Origin: Capniomyces stellatus
Taxonomy: Eukaryota > Kickxellomycota > Harpellomycetes > Harpellales > Legeriomycetaceae
Reading direction: 5' to 3'
DNA length: 64,000 nucleotides
Assembly: GCA_001661515.1 (NCBI GenBank)
Contig: LUVW01000002.1
Coordinates: 317,850-381,849 of the forward strand
The notes under the pieces were generated by a model, which worked only from the letters and a program-made list of their open reading frames with translations, was not told the DNA's origin and did no database searches. Both the position numbers and the translations under genes were made by a program. Positions 21,752 to 31,450 of this stretch are shown here, one piece after another (positions within the stretch are counted from its first letter, which is position 1; every line of letters begins with the position of its first letter).

Positions 21752-22798
21752 CGTGATTTTTAAACTCTTAACTTTTCCTTTTCCTTCTATTATCTTTTCC
21801 TTCTAATATCTTTTCCTTCTATTGTCGTTTACTTCTACTATCGTTTCCTGGAATTCTTAAATTGTTGGTGTTACTTCAAATTAAAAACACAAATTTACTT
21901 GTAACATAATTAATCAAATTGTCACTAGATATACAGGGGGAAAAAATACACTTCAAACTGATTGTAAACGCGAACTCCTGTTTGTCGTTTAATGGGTTCA
22001 AGGTAATGAGAGTAGTTGAGCTGGAATTTGTTATTGCTCTGCATGTTTATGGTGTTAAAATAAGAAAATGTAATTTCAACAATAATGGAGAAAATGTTGT
22101 TGTTAATAATCAATTCCCACTACTCCCCAACTCGTGCGGTTGTGCCTGACCAATAGTTGGACCTTCAGCTGGAATGTTGCAAGATTATATAATTGGTGAA
22201 AGTGGAATCTTCATGTATGTTACACGAAAATTATTGGGTGAAGCAAAGATTTCGAGCCAAAGTTATTTGTTTTTTTTTATTGAAATGAGCCAAAGTTATT
22301 TGGTTGCTCCCTTATATCAAAGTAAACGCACATTTTAATTTAAACATTTACAACTGGGGGTTATACCAACATTTACATATCAATACACAATACATTTGGA
22401 GTGCTAAGAAAAATGGAAACATGATCGTTGTACATTATCTAAACCATTCAATAGGTCCGGGGTACGTTCCCTCCAACAAACGAAATTCTCAAAGCCCAAA
22501 TACCAGAGTCATTTGACAGCTTTTAATTTTAAATTCTTATATAAATAGTCTTCAATTGATGTTGTGAGTTTGGGTAAATAAAACTAAAATAACTAGACGC
22601 TCGGTATCTTTAGCCTGCTTACTATTGAACCCGGTACACTTTAAAGGAAACTAATGTCGGCTAGACATTAAATTGTACATTTAAACTGGTTGAATTTTGC
22701 AAAAAAAAAAAAATTGTTTAGCAACAAATAACCATAAGGAAAGCCCACACATCATATCAAAGAAAACCGTCGCATACTACACATTTATATCTTCTCAT
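21752..22798. other. Intergenic region
   Basis: About 1 kb. A 76-codon plus-strand frame at 21919-22149 has no recognisable features. The region contains the short purine/pyrimidine repeat listed separately. Confidence 0.6.
21776..21848. repeat. Tandem 16-17-bp pyrimidine-rich repeat
   Basis: About four to five copies of a TTTTCCTTCTATTATC-like unit lie just upstream of the minus-strand ORF at 21496-21751, where they read as a polypurine tract. A promoter or 5' leader element is possible but unproven. Confidence 0.8.
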
Positions 22799-23368
22799 CT
22801 AGTCAAGTGTTTGGCGAACTGGAGAGTATAATTCAAATTGGCAGTCGGGTTCTGAAGGCTTATTTATCTGTTTGCCGAGTTTGATATTAAAGAATTCAAA
22901 ATTCTTGGTGCACTTGTTATTTTTGAAACATGACTTTAACAGTATATAATATCTTTCTTGGAGTTTATACGCCAGCTTGAATTTTTGTGTCTTTGCCTTG
23001 TAAAATGGGTATTGGCAGTTCAACTCAACCCCAGAGTTGTCTACGTGCTTTTCACCGGATTCCCATATCTGTGTATCAATTATCGAATCTTCTGGTGACG
23101 TACAAACCTCCTTGATAAAAAACTTTATTTTTACAGAAAGCAGCCCGATACTTTCATCAGCGAAAGGAATCTTTGTATATCCGAGTATTGTGCCATCCTC
23201 CTCAAATGGCTTTAGCCAGTCTATTGCCACCCTTAACATATAGTCATTTGTATCTCGATTGCATTCTTCAGGCGTATTCACCTTTACTGTAAAAGATTTA
23301 ATATTCGCATCCCATTCTGTTTTACTGGCTGCGTTCACTAATAAACATAGTATAATTACTGTCTTCAT
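22799..23368 (-). CDS. Small secreted six-cysteine protein of unknown function
   Basis: No family is recognised. The 189-residue product begins MKTVIILCLLVNAASKTEW, a compact signal peptide with predicted cleavage near residues 15-17. The mature part has six cysteines (about 36, 89, 118, 147, 153 and 176), an even number consistent with three disulfides, and alternates charged and beta-prone stretches. No transmembrane segment or GPI signal is visible. It is single-exon and flanked by an LTR element on its 5' side. Size and cysteine content resemble small secreted effector-like proteins of fungi, but that is a resemblance of class only. Confidence 0.7.
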   Translation of the reverse strand: MKTVIILCLLVNAASKTEWDANIKSFTVKVNTPEECNRDTNDYMLRVAIDWLKPFEEDGTILGYTKIPFADESIGLLSVKIKFFIKEVCTSPEDSIIDTQIWESGEKHVDNSGVELNCQYPFYKAKTQKFKLAYKLQERYYILLKSCFKNNKCTKNFEFFNIKLGKQINKPSEPDCQFELYSPVRQTLD

Positions 23369-23532
23369 ATTTTTTTTGCCGACAACGCTGGTTTACTATT
23401 ATTAAGACAAACTCTGAGGGTAAATTGTTGGTGAGAAAGTTCGTTTTGAATATTGTTTTTATATTTGCCTATCGAGTTGAAACACCTATATTGTTTTATA
23501 GAAAGGCTAGAACATAGTATTAGAATGACGGA

Positions 23533-23844
23533 TTTCAGTATTTTGATCACTGTGTATTTAACTTATTTCACTATGAGTTTTGTTCATAAAACAGCAAATA
23601 CTGTATTATGTCGATTCTGTATGGTTACTAACTAGTTCTAGCCTGCTTGATTCCCTTTGTGGTGTTGTCTTTAAGCTTGTTTTTTTGTTTTTGTTTTTGT
23701 TTTTGTATCTTAATTTCCTTTTTTTAAACTTAATAATAACACTTTGTTGTGTTGATTCTGTTGCCAATAAACCACAAAAATAAAAAAATAAAAAAATAAA
23801 TAATACTTCAAAATATAACCTTTTTACTTTTGTTTTATTTTCAC
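23533..23844 (-). repeat. 3' LTR of gag-only element
   Basis: Shares a 24-base identical start (23533-23556 with 26243-26266), the GT-rich TTTGTTTTTG tract, a TTTAAACTTAATAATA block, and the closing block around ACTTCAAAATAT...TTTTGTTTTAT with the right repeat. It is longer than its partner because of about 70 extra bases near 23570-23640 and an inserted A-tailed segment at about 23741-23800. Confidence 0.75.
23741..23800 (+). repeat. Short A-tailed insertion inside the LTR (31-bp motif, copy 2)
   Basis: Absent from the other LTR. Contains the 31-bp motif at 23746-23776 followed by a run of AAATAAAAAAATAAAAAAATAA. Short AATAATA-type sequence lies on both sides. The same motif with a similar A-rich tail occurs near 7412-7340 (minus strand) and 49455-49400 (minus strand). 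Confidence 0.6.
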
Positions 23845-23894
23845 TTTTTAATCGTACTCCACCTCATTCAATTAGCAGTTGCTAAGCTCTCTGT

Positions 23895-26156
23895 CTATTC
23901 GCCAAGCTTCATAGTACCCCCAGATGATATTTTTGAGACTATTGTGGCTCTCTGCGCAATGGAGAAGGCGTCACTATTAAACTTTATTCTACCATACTTC
24001 TTCACACTTACCTCATTACAAGACTTTGGATTTACCTCTTTGTCCTGTTCAATAGCCCATCTCTCCCAGAGTAGATAAGTGTCCTCATCTGTACAGAGGC
24101 TAGCTCCGCATGAGAATTTTAGGAAGTAGGGAAGTGTCATTGACACTGATTTTGCTTTTACTTGAACAATGTCAGAAAGCTTGAACAGTAGATATGCTGT
24201 GTAGTCAGGGAAACACGCAATCACTCTTGCTATAGTGATATCCTCATGCGTGTTTGCTCTAGGCCTCACTCCATAAGTCTCCACTATTTCCTTAAGGAAG
24301 GCTTTGGAAGCACTACTTCTCTTTACTGCTGCATTTTTCGAGATGTTGGCGCCACTGTGAAGGAAGAAGATAATAATCTTCTCGATTACTGCTTTAGGAA
24401 GTCTATTGAGAATAGCTGCTCTCATGGCAGATGGATCGAAGCCCACATACATCATGCTTTTGGCCAACTCACTGGATATTCTATTTAAGCCAAAATCATG
24501 GATCTCTTTAAGGAATACATCTTCAGCACTCATCTTTATTATCTCATCCTTATCTCCTACTTTAGTCCTTTCAGTTACTACTTCCTTATTCACTTTAATT
24601 TCCTCCCCTAAGTTCTTTCTTATATAGTCGGAACAACTAGCCGCTTCTTGCACCGGCAAGGTAATTGTTTCTTGTTTACACCCTTCCAGGACTATTTGTC
24701 TTGGGGTGTTGTCTATTAACTTTGCTTTCATACAGTAGGACTTCTCTACCATTGTGGACTTCTCCGCTTCTTCATTCCCATCTACCACCACCTCATCCAC
24801 TGCTCTCACAGCATCTGCATGTTCGGTTGGTCGAACCTCAGCTCCGGTAGGTACTTGCATAGCTTGCTGACTTTCGGCTCTGGTAGGTGCTTGTCTGGCT
24901 GGCCGATCCTCTGTCTTGTTGGGAGAGACTATTTCTGATACTCTCATAACGTCTGGTCTCTCTTTGGTGTTTATGTAAGGATTACACCTTTCATTTTCCT
25001 TTTCACCTTCTCCCGTCACCACCATTGACTTTATCATGTTGGTAGGCTCTTCTTCTCTGATTATACCATTCGAGTTTACTTCCTTGACCTCTTGCACCGT
25101 TGACTGCTCCGCATAACTCAACTTGTTCCGGACTTCCTTTACCCCCTGCTTCACTAAGGCTCTTATCCCTCCTTTGTTGTGGTTTAGTGGGTAGACGTAC
25201 CCTTCCGGACTACAGACCTTCCACAAGTCTCCATAACGGACCAGGCCTGAGTCCAAGTCCTCCTGAAGTGATTTGCAGTCTCTTTTTACGTGAGGTCCTT
25301 CACAATATTGGCATGAGGACGGTTCGAAATCTGCGTTCCGGTTATTTACTCTCTATGTGTACTCCTAGTCATTTCTTCCTCTACTTTCCATCTTCTTGAT
25401 AGCCAATTTCATGGTATTCGCCTGCTCAATGGGCCTTTTTAATTCACTTTGGCTTTCTTCTGTCTTCACTTTTTCTACCTTTTCTTCTTCCACAACCTCC
25501 TTCTTCATAAATTCTTTTGAGAGGTTGATCTCTTTTATCTCTTTGAATATCTCTAGCTGCACAAGTGAGATTAGCTCCTTGCTGGATTTTAAGGTATCTG
25601 TCTCTTTATACATCTTGTCTCTTACTCTCCCTATGATCCAACTAGGCAATGACCTTATAAGCAACTTGGACTTATTTATTTGCATCATTTGACCTCCGTA
25701 GATTAAACGGTCACTTAGGTAGTTAAATCGGTGCAGAAAAGAGCCATGGTTTTCTAGGTTCAACCCTTCAGAAACCAAGTTCTTTAGCTTCTCCTGATCT
25801 TTCTCATTGACCTCGCATCCAAATCTACTGAGAAGCATTGTCTTGAATTGAGTCCAGTCTCTGTTCACGTAGTAAGTGGTCTCCACCAAACTGGTCCTAA
25901 TCCCTGGTTCACAGTAGTAAGGAAACAACAAGATGCGTTGTGCCCCGTTGTCCTGGGCCGTTATGAGCTCGTACAGCTCCACAAATGACTCCACATTATC
26001 ACCATTAAAGTACGGAGTATTGGGTGCTCCCGGACCTATGCTAGGCAAGCTTCCTCCTTGCTGAGGTGGAGCTGGATACGGATCTGCTAGCTTGGTACCC
26101 AATAGCCCTACTGGCGCTTCCCCTGATTTGTTCTTGGTCGACTGTGTTCCTGACAT
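23895..26156 (-). pseudogene. Gag-like polyprotein interrupted by two in-frame TAG codons
   Basis: One reading frame spans 26156 to 23895 (754 codons), broken only by TAG at 25365-25367 and again at 25353-25355. The upstream part (263 codons) has the fungal gag signature: Pro/Gly-rich start, PYFNGDNVESFVELYE, YYCEPGIRT, an RFGCE motif and a charged helical end. Downstream in the same frame lies a zinc knuckle, CQYCEGPHVKRDC (CX2CX3HX4C, 25313-25275), then about 450 codons with a helical domain of no recognised family. No protease DTG or reverse transcriptase YxDD is present. A 54-base interval (25331-25384, GT-AG, multiple of three) would remove both stops if spliced, so stop readthrough, a short intron and simple decay are all open. 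On balance it is listed as broken. Confidence 0.7.
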
Positions 26157-26242
26157 CTTGTTTATTAGTTCTGGTGTCTTGTCTTATCTTAATCTTTTAA
26201 ATATTTTGTCTTTTTATACCCACGCGTCAGGTTCCAAAAATG

Positions 26243-26416
26243 TTTCAGTATTTTGATCACTGTGTACCTAGCTTATTTTATTATCCTAATTATGGTGTTG
26301 CCTTTAAGTTTGTTTGTTTTTTGTTTGTTTTTGTTTTTGTTTCTGTTTTTCTTTTTTAAACTTAATAATAATAATACTTCAAAATATATCCTTTTTACTT
26401 TTTGTTTTATCTTCAC
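26243..26416 (-). repeat. 5' LTR of gag-only element
   Basis: Direct repeat partner of 23533-23844 but only 174 bases. It lies about 85 bases upstream of the gag start codon. In sense orientation it begins near TGTGAAGA and ends near ACTGAAA. Confidence 0.75.
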
Positions 26417-27198
26417 ATCCTTTCTTCGGTTTGGACACGATCCAAACCTTTTATATTCCTGTATAAACTGAAGCTGATAAACGAAAACTAAACTAAAAAA
26501 TAAACTTGAACTGTTTTTTAAAATAAATAAACTAATAATGATTGTAATGTGAATAATCGCAACTTAGGGGTGTCTAACACTATTGATACATCTCTTGCCT
26601 CCATCGATCACACACTTGCAGATAAATCAAAAGATGTGATTGTAATTACAGATCAACCATACATAAAAAAACCCTCTTTGGTAGGGGAAATCTGTTAACT
26701 GCATAAGATTCCAAAGCCATTTCTTTTACCTATACTTTATCTTTCTTTTACAAATAGAAACTTATGATTTCATCTTTTACTTTTAGCTTTCAAAGACATT
26801 TGTGACATCCGGACGTAGTTTTACGCTGCGACACAGACAGTGCCAACAATTGTCAGAATTAGCAAACATCAGTGTTTTACTATCAGCATATTTTGAGCTG
26901 ATGCAATGTCGTTCCAAACTTGTACTATTTTGATGTTTAGTTGGCTGAAACTAACTTAAACCCAAACACGAACTATGCTAGTCGAGATACAACGTGCTTC
27001 TTTCGCGCTAAACCCATTTAGTAGGCACATTTACCAGTATTGATGCTCTTTGATACTCTGTTGAGGTATCACTAAAAATGTGAGTCTCGATAAGAGTCGA
27101 TTCAAAAGCATTTTTTAATGGCTAGTAGAGGTCACCAACCAACCAATTGCAGCAGTATTGATAACCCCACAAGCGACATTGTAATTGGCAAAGCAGTA
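26417..27198. other. Intergenic region
   Basis: About 780 bases between the LTR element and the 3' end of the FPG gene. A 93-codon plus-strand frame starting at 27118 overlaps the last FPG exons antisense and is not called. Confidence 0.6.
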
Positions 27199-28621
27199 CT
27201 AATTTTCATCTTTAGACGCATGAGAACCTCTAGTGCTCTTGAGTACTTGGAATTTGGGTACAAATGCTGTTGTCCTGCCACCTACCTATCGATTAGAAAA
27301 AGCTTTTGTGTCAGTCCAACAACCCAAAAAAAATATGTATCAACTGCACTCGTTAATCAATCTTACCGTTATAAATTCCACTTCACTCCCATCAAGTAGC
27401 CTAGCAGTACTATTCGGCTTTCCTTTATTCCATCTGTAATGAAAAAGCCACGATTTTGGATATAATGTGTCGTTGGAGTCTACAGACACAGATAGCCTGA
27501 TGATGTTTGACATTGAGCCTAGAATGCTGCTTAGCTCGTAGTCCGTCAACGACCGTGTATTCTCTTTTGGGTGGATACAGCACTGATATAGTATTTCTAA
27601 TTTAAGATATTTTTAAAAGTAAAAATACATTATATCGGAGGGCGTATTACTTTTTAAGCAGACCAAATAGAAAAATTAGATCCACATTTACCATCCGCTA
27701 TCCAATTTCCTATTCCTGCAACATTGTGCTGGTCCAGTAAAAACGACTTTATGTTGGTATTTTTAGAGTAAACCAGCTTGGTAAAAGCCTCAACCGAAGG
27801 CGGGCATAACAAAGGGTCAAACCCAAGCTCGGATATTGGACTTTGGGTGACTGGATTATCAAATACCAAAAGCACCCTCCCCAGCCGCCTAGCGTCGCAT
27901 AGTGCTAGCCTCGACTTAACCTCAGCATTTGGTGTGATTGCCAAAGCCAACTCAAATTTCATGAACTTGGGCGGCCATGTTTCGCCATACTTTATTTTAG
28001 AAACTCTATACGAGGTATTCTCTTTGTTCTCAACCTATTTATAATGATAGTCGAATTAGCCATATAAATGCCAACAATAATAAAAGTAGTTCAAGTAGAC
28101 TAAGCTCGACACCATGCCTTTTAGTAATAAAGAAAGCATGATTTTTATATTCAAAGTACTAGTCATATCGTTATAAATATAAAGAGCCGCAAATACCAGT
28201 ATATCGCCTGTCATTCCCAAATGCATTAGTATATTGGGTCCGATTCCCTCCAAAATCGCGTAAAAATATTTTCCATATCTGCCTACGCTTGATACCTTCT
28301 GATACAGAGTTTGTTCACTGAATTCCTCTTTAGTGCAGTTTTTGAATACTATTTTATCGTAATTCTATTATGGATTGGACATTCGAATATTAGTTAATAA
28401 GCCGAGACACTTCACCTACAACTTTGCTTTATTCCTCATTATTCAATTTATAATTATCTATCTTTACTATTACTCCTTTTTTGTTGTTTTGTGCTTTTGT
28501 TGATAGCGATGAGAATGCTATTTACTCGTGAACTTACCATTCCCACTTGTACTACAAACATATTTTTGGCTTCTGCCTCAAAAACCTTACAGGCCTTGTT
28601 GACCTCCGGTAGTTCTGGCAT
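27199..28621 (-). CDS. FPG1: Formamidopyrimidine-DNA glycosylase (plant/fungal FPG type)
   Basis: Excises oxidised purines (formamidopyrimidines) from DNA and nicks the strand: base excision repair. Five exons, read on the minus strand: 28621-28538, 28364-28197, 28034-27692, 27596-27367 and 27285-27199. All introns are GT-AG and the frame closes to 303 residues. The start is MPELPEV, so Pro2 is the Schiff-base nucleophile and Glu3 the catalytic acid. LMHLGMTGDI and GRYGKYFYA are in exon 2. The H2TH motif GIGNWIAD joins exactly across intron 3 to EILYQ. The C-terminus reads VGGRTTAFVPKFQ with no CX2C...CX2C zinc finger, as expected for the zincless finger of plant and fungal enzymes. Every fragment is otherwise hidden in short ORFs, so the gene is easily missed. 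Confidence 0.93.
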
Positions 28622-29228
28622 CTCGGCACCTTGAATTTCAATTCAGCAACTGAAGAACGCCGTTTGAATATTACGATAAATGAGTATATAGTATGCGTTT
28701 GTGCTTTTTTTTTGTCTTCGGGGCTGTTATATTCTTGGTCTTTGTTGCTATTCTAAATGTTTTCTTTTAAAAAAAAGGCAAAGAAAAAGGCAAAGAAAAA
28801 GGCATTATTATCGCGATTTTCTATATTGACTATTTGGATCTATGGGGTCAAGTTGCGCTCAGAACAAAACGCCAAACTTTAATTTACTACAGGTTGGATT
28901 ACTTTTAATTACCTTTCATTGCGATTGGTTACAAAAGTAATAACTAAAAAAAACTTTTAGAGTATTTAGAGCCATGAAAATATATAAAACCAAAAGGTAT
29001 ACCGGGTCTCTATTTAGATGTCTCGGTTTTAACACCATATTTATGTGTGGCCTAAACTAAAACTAAAGCTAGAGCCAAATCTGTATTACTTAGTAAAAAA
29101 TAAAAAATAAAAAAATCCAAGACCAAGACCAAGTCCAAGTCCATATATCATAAAGTGCAAATGCTGAAATAATAAATTGAGCTTTGGTAGTAAAGCAATA
29201 GAAAGGTAAAGCCGACAAAGCGTACTGT
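28622..29228. other. Intergenic region
   Basis: About 600 bases. A 12-base unit (AAAGAAAAAGGC) occurs about three times at 28771-28803, and CCAAGA/CCAAGT hexamers repeat at about 29117-29143. No gene is supported. Confidence 0.6.
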
Positions 29229-30137
29229 TTAAATGCTAGAGATCCTACTATTCAAACTTTCAGCAAAAGCTTTCCGAACTTTCTTCAAGAAAGTGTACAA
29301 ATCTCTGGAATCGTTGAGGTCAGACAGCAGCTGTTCCAAGAATGGGACCTCAGGCGAGCAAAAGGGGACTTCGTAATAAAATGTTGAGAATGATAGCTTT
29401 AATTTCGCAGATGCGTTGGGGTTATTTTTTACTAGCTTTGTAAAAGAAAAAGTGAGCTGGTTTTCCTTCTCACTGTGAATCTCCATCCCTGAACAATTTT
29501 GTAGAATTCCAAGTTCACGTATGCAAAGAGTGTTCAGCCTGTTTACCACATCATTTTTGAACGAAAGAGCTTTAATCTCTTTCTCTAGTTTACTACCCAG
29601 CTGCACTTTCTGTGTTTCGAGCTGGTCTGATATAGCCGCCAACTCTTTGATTTGCTTTTTTGTGTTCAATAGCTGTTCGTAGTTTTCATTTTCCAAAATC
29701 TTTTCGTCCTCAATCTTCTTTGATGCGCTGATTTTCAATTCGCCCAGTGATGCTATTTCAGCAGATAAAACCTTTTCTCTCTCTTGCAAAAAGGAAATGT
29801 CCTTTTTCTCTTTTTCTACTTTGGAAATCACTAGTTGCTTCCATTCTGAAACCATGTCATCAATCTGCTTTATAAATTCACTCGTAAGCTTGCGGATGTC
29901 CTCTCGATCAATGTTGATTTTTGGAACCTCGTAATCATCCTCGTTTACCTCTTCTCTGTACTCTTCTTCAAATCTATCTTGGAATTTAGCTTCGTTTGTA
30001 TAGGAAGGATCGAACGCCGTGCCTCTTCTAATTGTGGCTGGGGTAGCGAACGGTATAATCGGACCAATTGAATCGATTTTGGTGGGTGTAGCCAAAGGTC
30101 TTCTCTTTGGTGTTGTTAGAAACGGTGTACTGTGCAT
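29229..30137 (-). CDS. SPC25: Kinetochore protein Spc25-like (Ndc80 complex)
   Basis: Spc25 pairs with Spc24 to link the Ndc80 complex to the inner kinetochore. Single exon, 302 residues. The N-terminal 50 residues carry repeated Ser/Thr-Pro sites, including TPKRR, a CDK-type consensus. A long charged coiled coil spans about 85-200 (KVEKEKKDISFLQEREKVL and on). The C-terminal RWD-like domain contains the Spc25 pattern: short hydrophobic GMEIH strand, LTFSFTKL, LSFSTFYYEVPFCSPEVPFLEQLLSDLN, then DLYTFLKKVRKAF. It is longer than typical Spc25 (about 220-250) because of the N-terminal tail. Spc24 is the main alternative, but the LN...D..F...VRKAF ending favours Spc25. The family is fast-evolving, so this is a motif-level call. 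Confidence 0.78.
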   Translation of the reverse strand: MHSTPFLTTPKRRPLATPTKIDSIGPIIPFATPATIRRGTAFDPSYTNEAKFQDRFEEEYREEVNEDDYEVPKINIDREDIRKLTSEFIKQIDDMVSEWKQLVISKVEKEKKDISFLQEREKVLSAEIASLGELKISASKKIEDEKILENENYEQLLNTKKQIKELAAISDQLETQKVQLGSKLEKEIKALSFKNDVVNRLNTLCIRELGILQNCSGMEIHSEKENQLTFSFTKLVKNNPNASAKLKLSFSTFYYEVPFCSPEVPFLEQLLSDLNDSRDLYTFLKKVRKAFAESLNSRISSI

Positions 30138-31450
30138 ATTTTTGTATTCTTTGCGTCTTGATTACTTGCTTACAGCTTTAATGTCTGGTTATTTTAGCTT
30201 TGTGATTATTTTTTTTGATCACCAAAAAGTAAAAAGCAGAACTTCAATATTATTAAATAAAAAGAAGCAAATTTTTAAGCTAAACAAAAAAAACTTAATG
30301 GAAAACCAAGCTCATCACTACAAGTGCAAACCCTAAAATTGGTTATTCTATTTATTTACTTATTCGCCACAAAGACCTGGTTATTTTGACTAGTATAACT
30401 GAATATTCGACATTGTTGACCTTTTGTCTAAAGAAAACAATTGTCCAATTATTTTACATCGCTCATTTTATTGGTTTACAATGTTTTACTATGCTTTCAT
30501 TGGCTTAACATTGTTTATTGTTTAGTTGCATCAATTTGAAATCCAGCCCAAGGCAGTTTTATTTACTTTAATACAAACACTCTTATAAAATCACAGACTT
30601 AAAAAAACGAGAGCTGCTTAACGCACCATCTCACGTCTAAAGCCGCGAGCAGTTACTCGCCTCTAAATGAGGACACATAGCCAATTATCGACAAGACAGC
30701 AGTGTTGTGGTGAGTCTATAAAGTATCACCTTGATACACCGGTACTGAAAATGCATCCTAGGTAGTTATAATCAATTAAACAAACCAACTATGTTTAGTG
30801 AACCGACCCCACTAAATATCGGGCATCTTTTACTAAAAACCAACCATCTTGGTGTTGTTGATACGGTAAATTTGGCCTTGCTGGCTTATCTCCTTGGGCT
30901 TAAATACTGTTCAAGTTTGCAAATTTTAATCAAAATATGTCTCTTGGTAATTTAATTTGCAAAGCCAATAACGCGAAATAAATAGCCAAGCTGAGCCTTG
31001 GTTTCTATTTTTTTGTGGAATTTAAATATTAAAAAGCAAACTTGGTTTGTCAACCAACTAAAAATAGGTTTTTTTTTTCAAATGTTTTCGATTATAAATT
31101 CTTTTTAATTAATTATTTACTTTTTTTTATTATTGAAATTAATTATTTGCTTTTTTGTTAATGATATTGATTTTTTAATTTAAGTTTGAAAATCAACACA
31201 AATCAAATTTTTTTAAAAAAACAATATTGAGCTATCAAATGGTCTAAATTACCATCATTACCAACTTGATGGCTTTATCGGAAAACCAGCACCTTTCTCA
31301 ACTAAACATCAGATTACTCTACAATATAACAGCGACTCATAAATCCAATTATAGCTTCAACTAAAACCCCGACTTCAGATTTTCATATTCTTGTATATAT
31401 CTTTACAAAACAGTTTTTATAATCCTGTGCAGAATTAAAGCATTTTAAAA
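30138..31450. other. AT-rich intergenic region between divergent genes
   Basis: About 1.3 kb between the Spc25-like gene (-) and the RRM gene (+), so it must contain both promoters. T-rich and A-rich low complexity dominates 31060-31220. No gene is supported. Confidence 0.6.

Larger units (their letters stand above)
23533..26416 (-). mobile_element. LTR-flanked gag-only retroelement (non-autonomous)
   Basis: Two direct repeats (23533-23844 and 26243-26416) flank a single minus-strand gag-like coding region of about 2.26 kb. No protease, reverse transcriptase, RNase H or integrase motif is visible between them. In the sense orientation the right-hand repeat is the 5' LTR. A TGG-starting stretch near 26216-26235, a few bases inside it, could be a primer-binding site. 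Clear target-site duplications were not found. The layout matches non-autonomous LTR elements of the TR-GAG type rather than a full Ty3/gypsy copy. LTR divergence and the broken ORF suggest an old insertion. Confidence 0.75.

Noticed and set aside
21919..22149. 76-codon plus-strand ORF
   Set aside because: No recognisable family and overlaps an equally long antisense frame.
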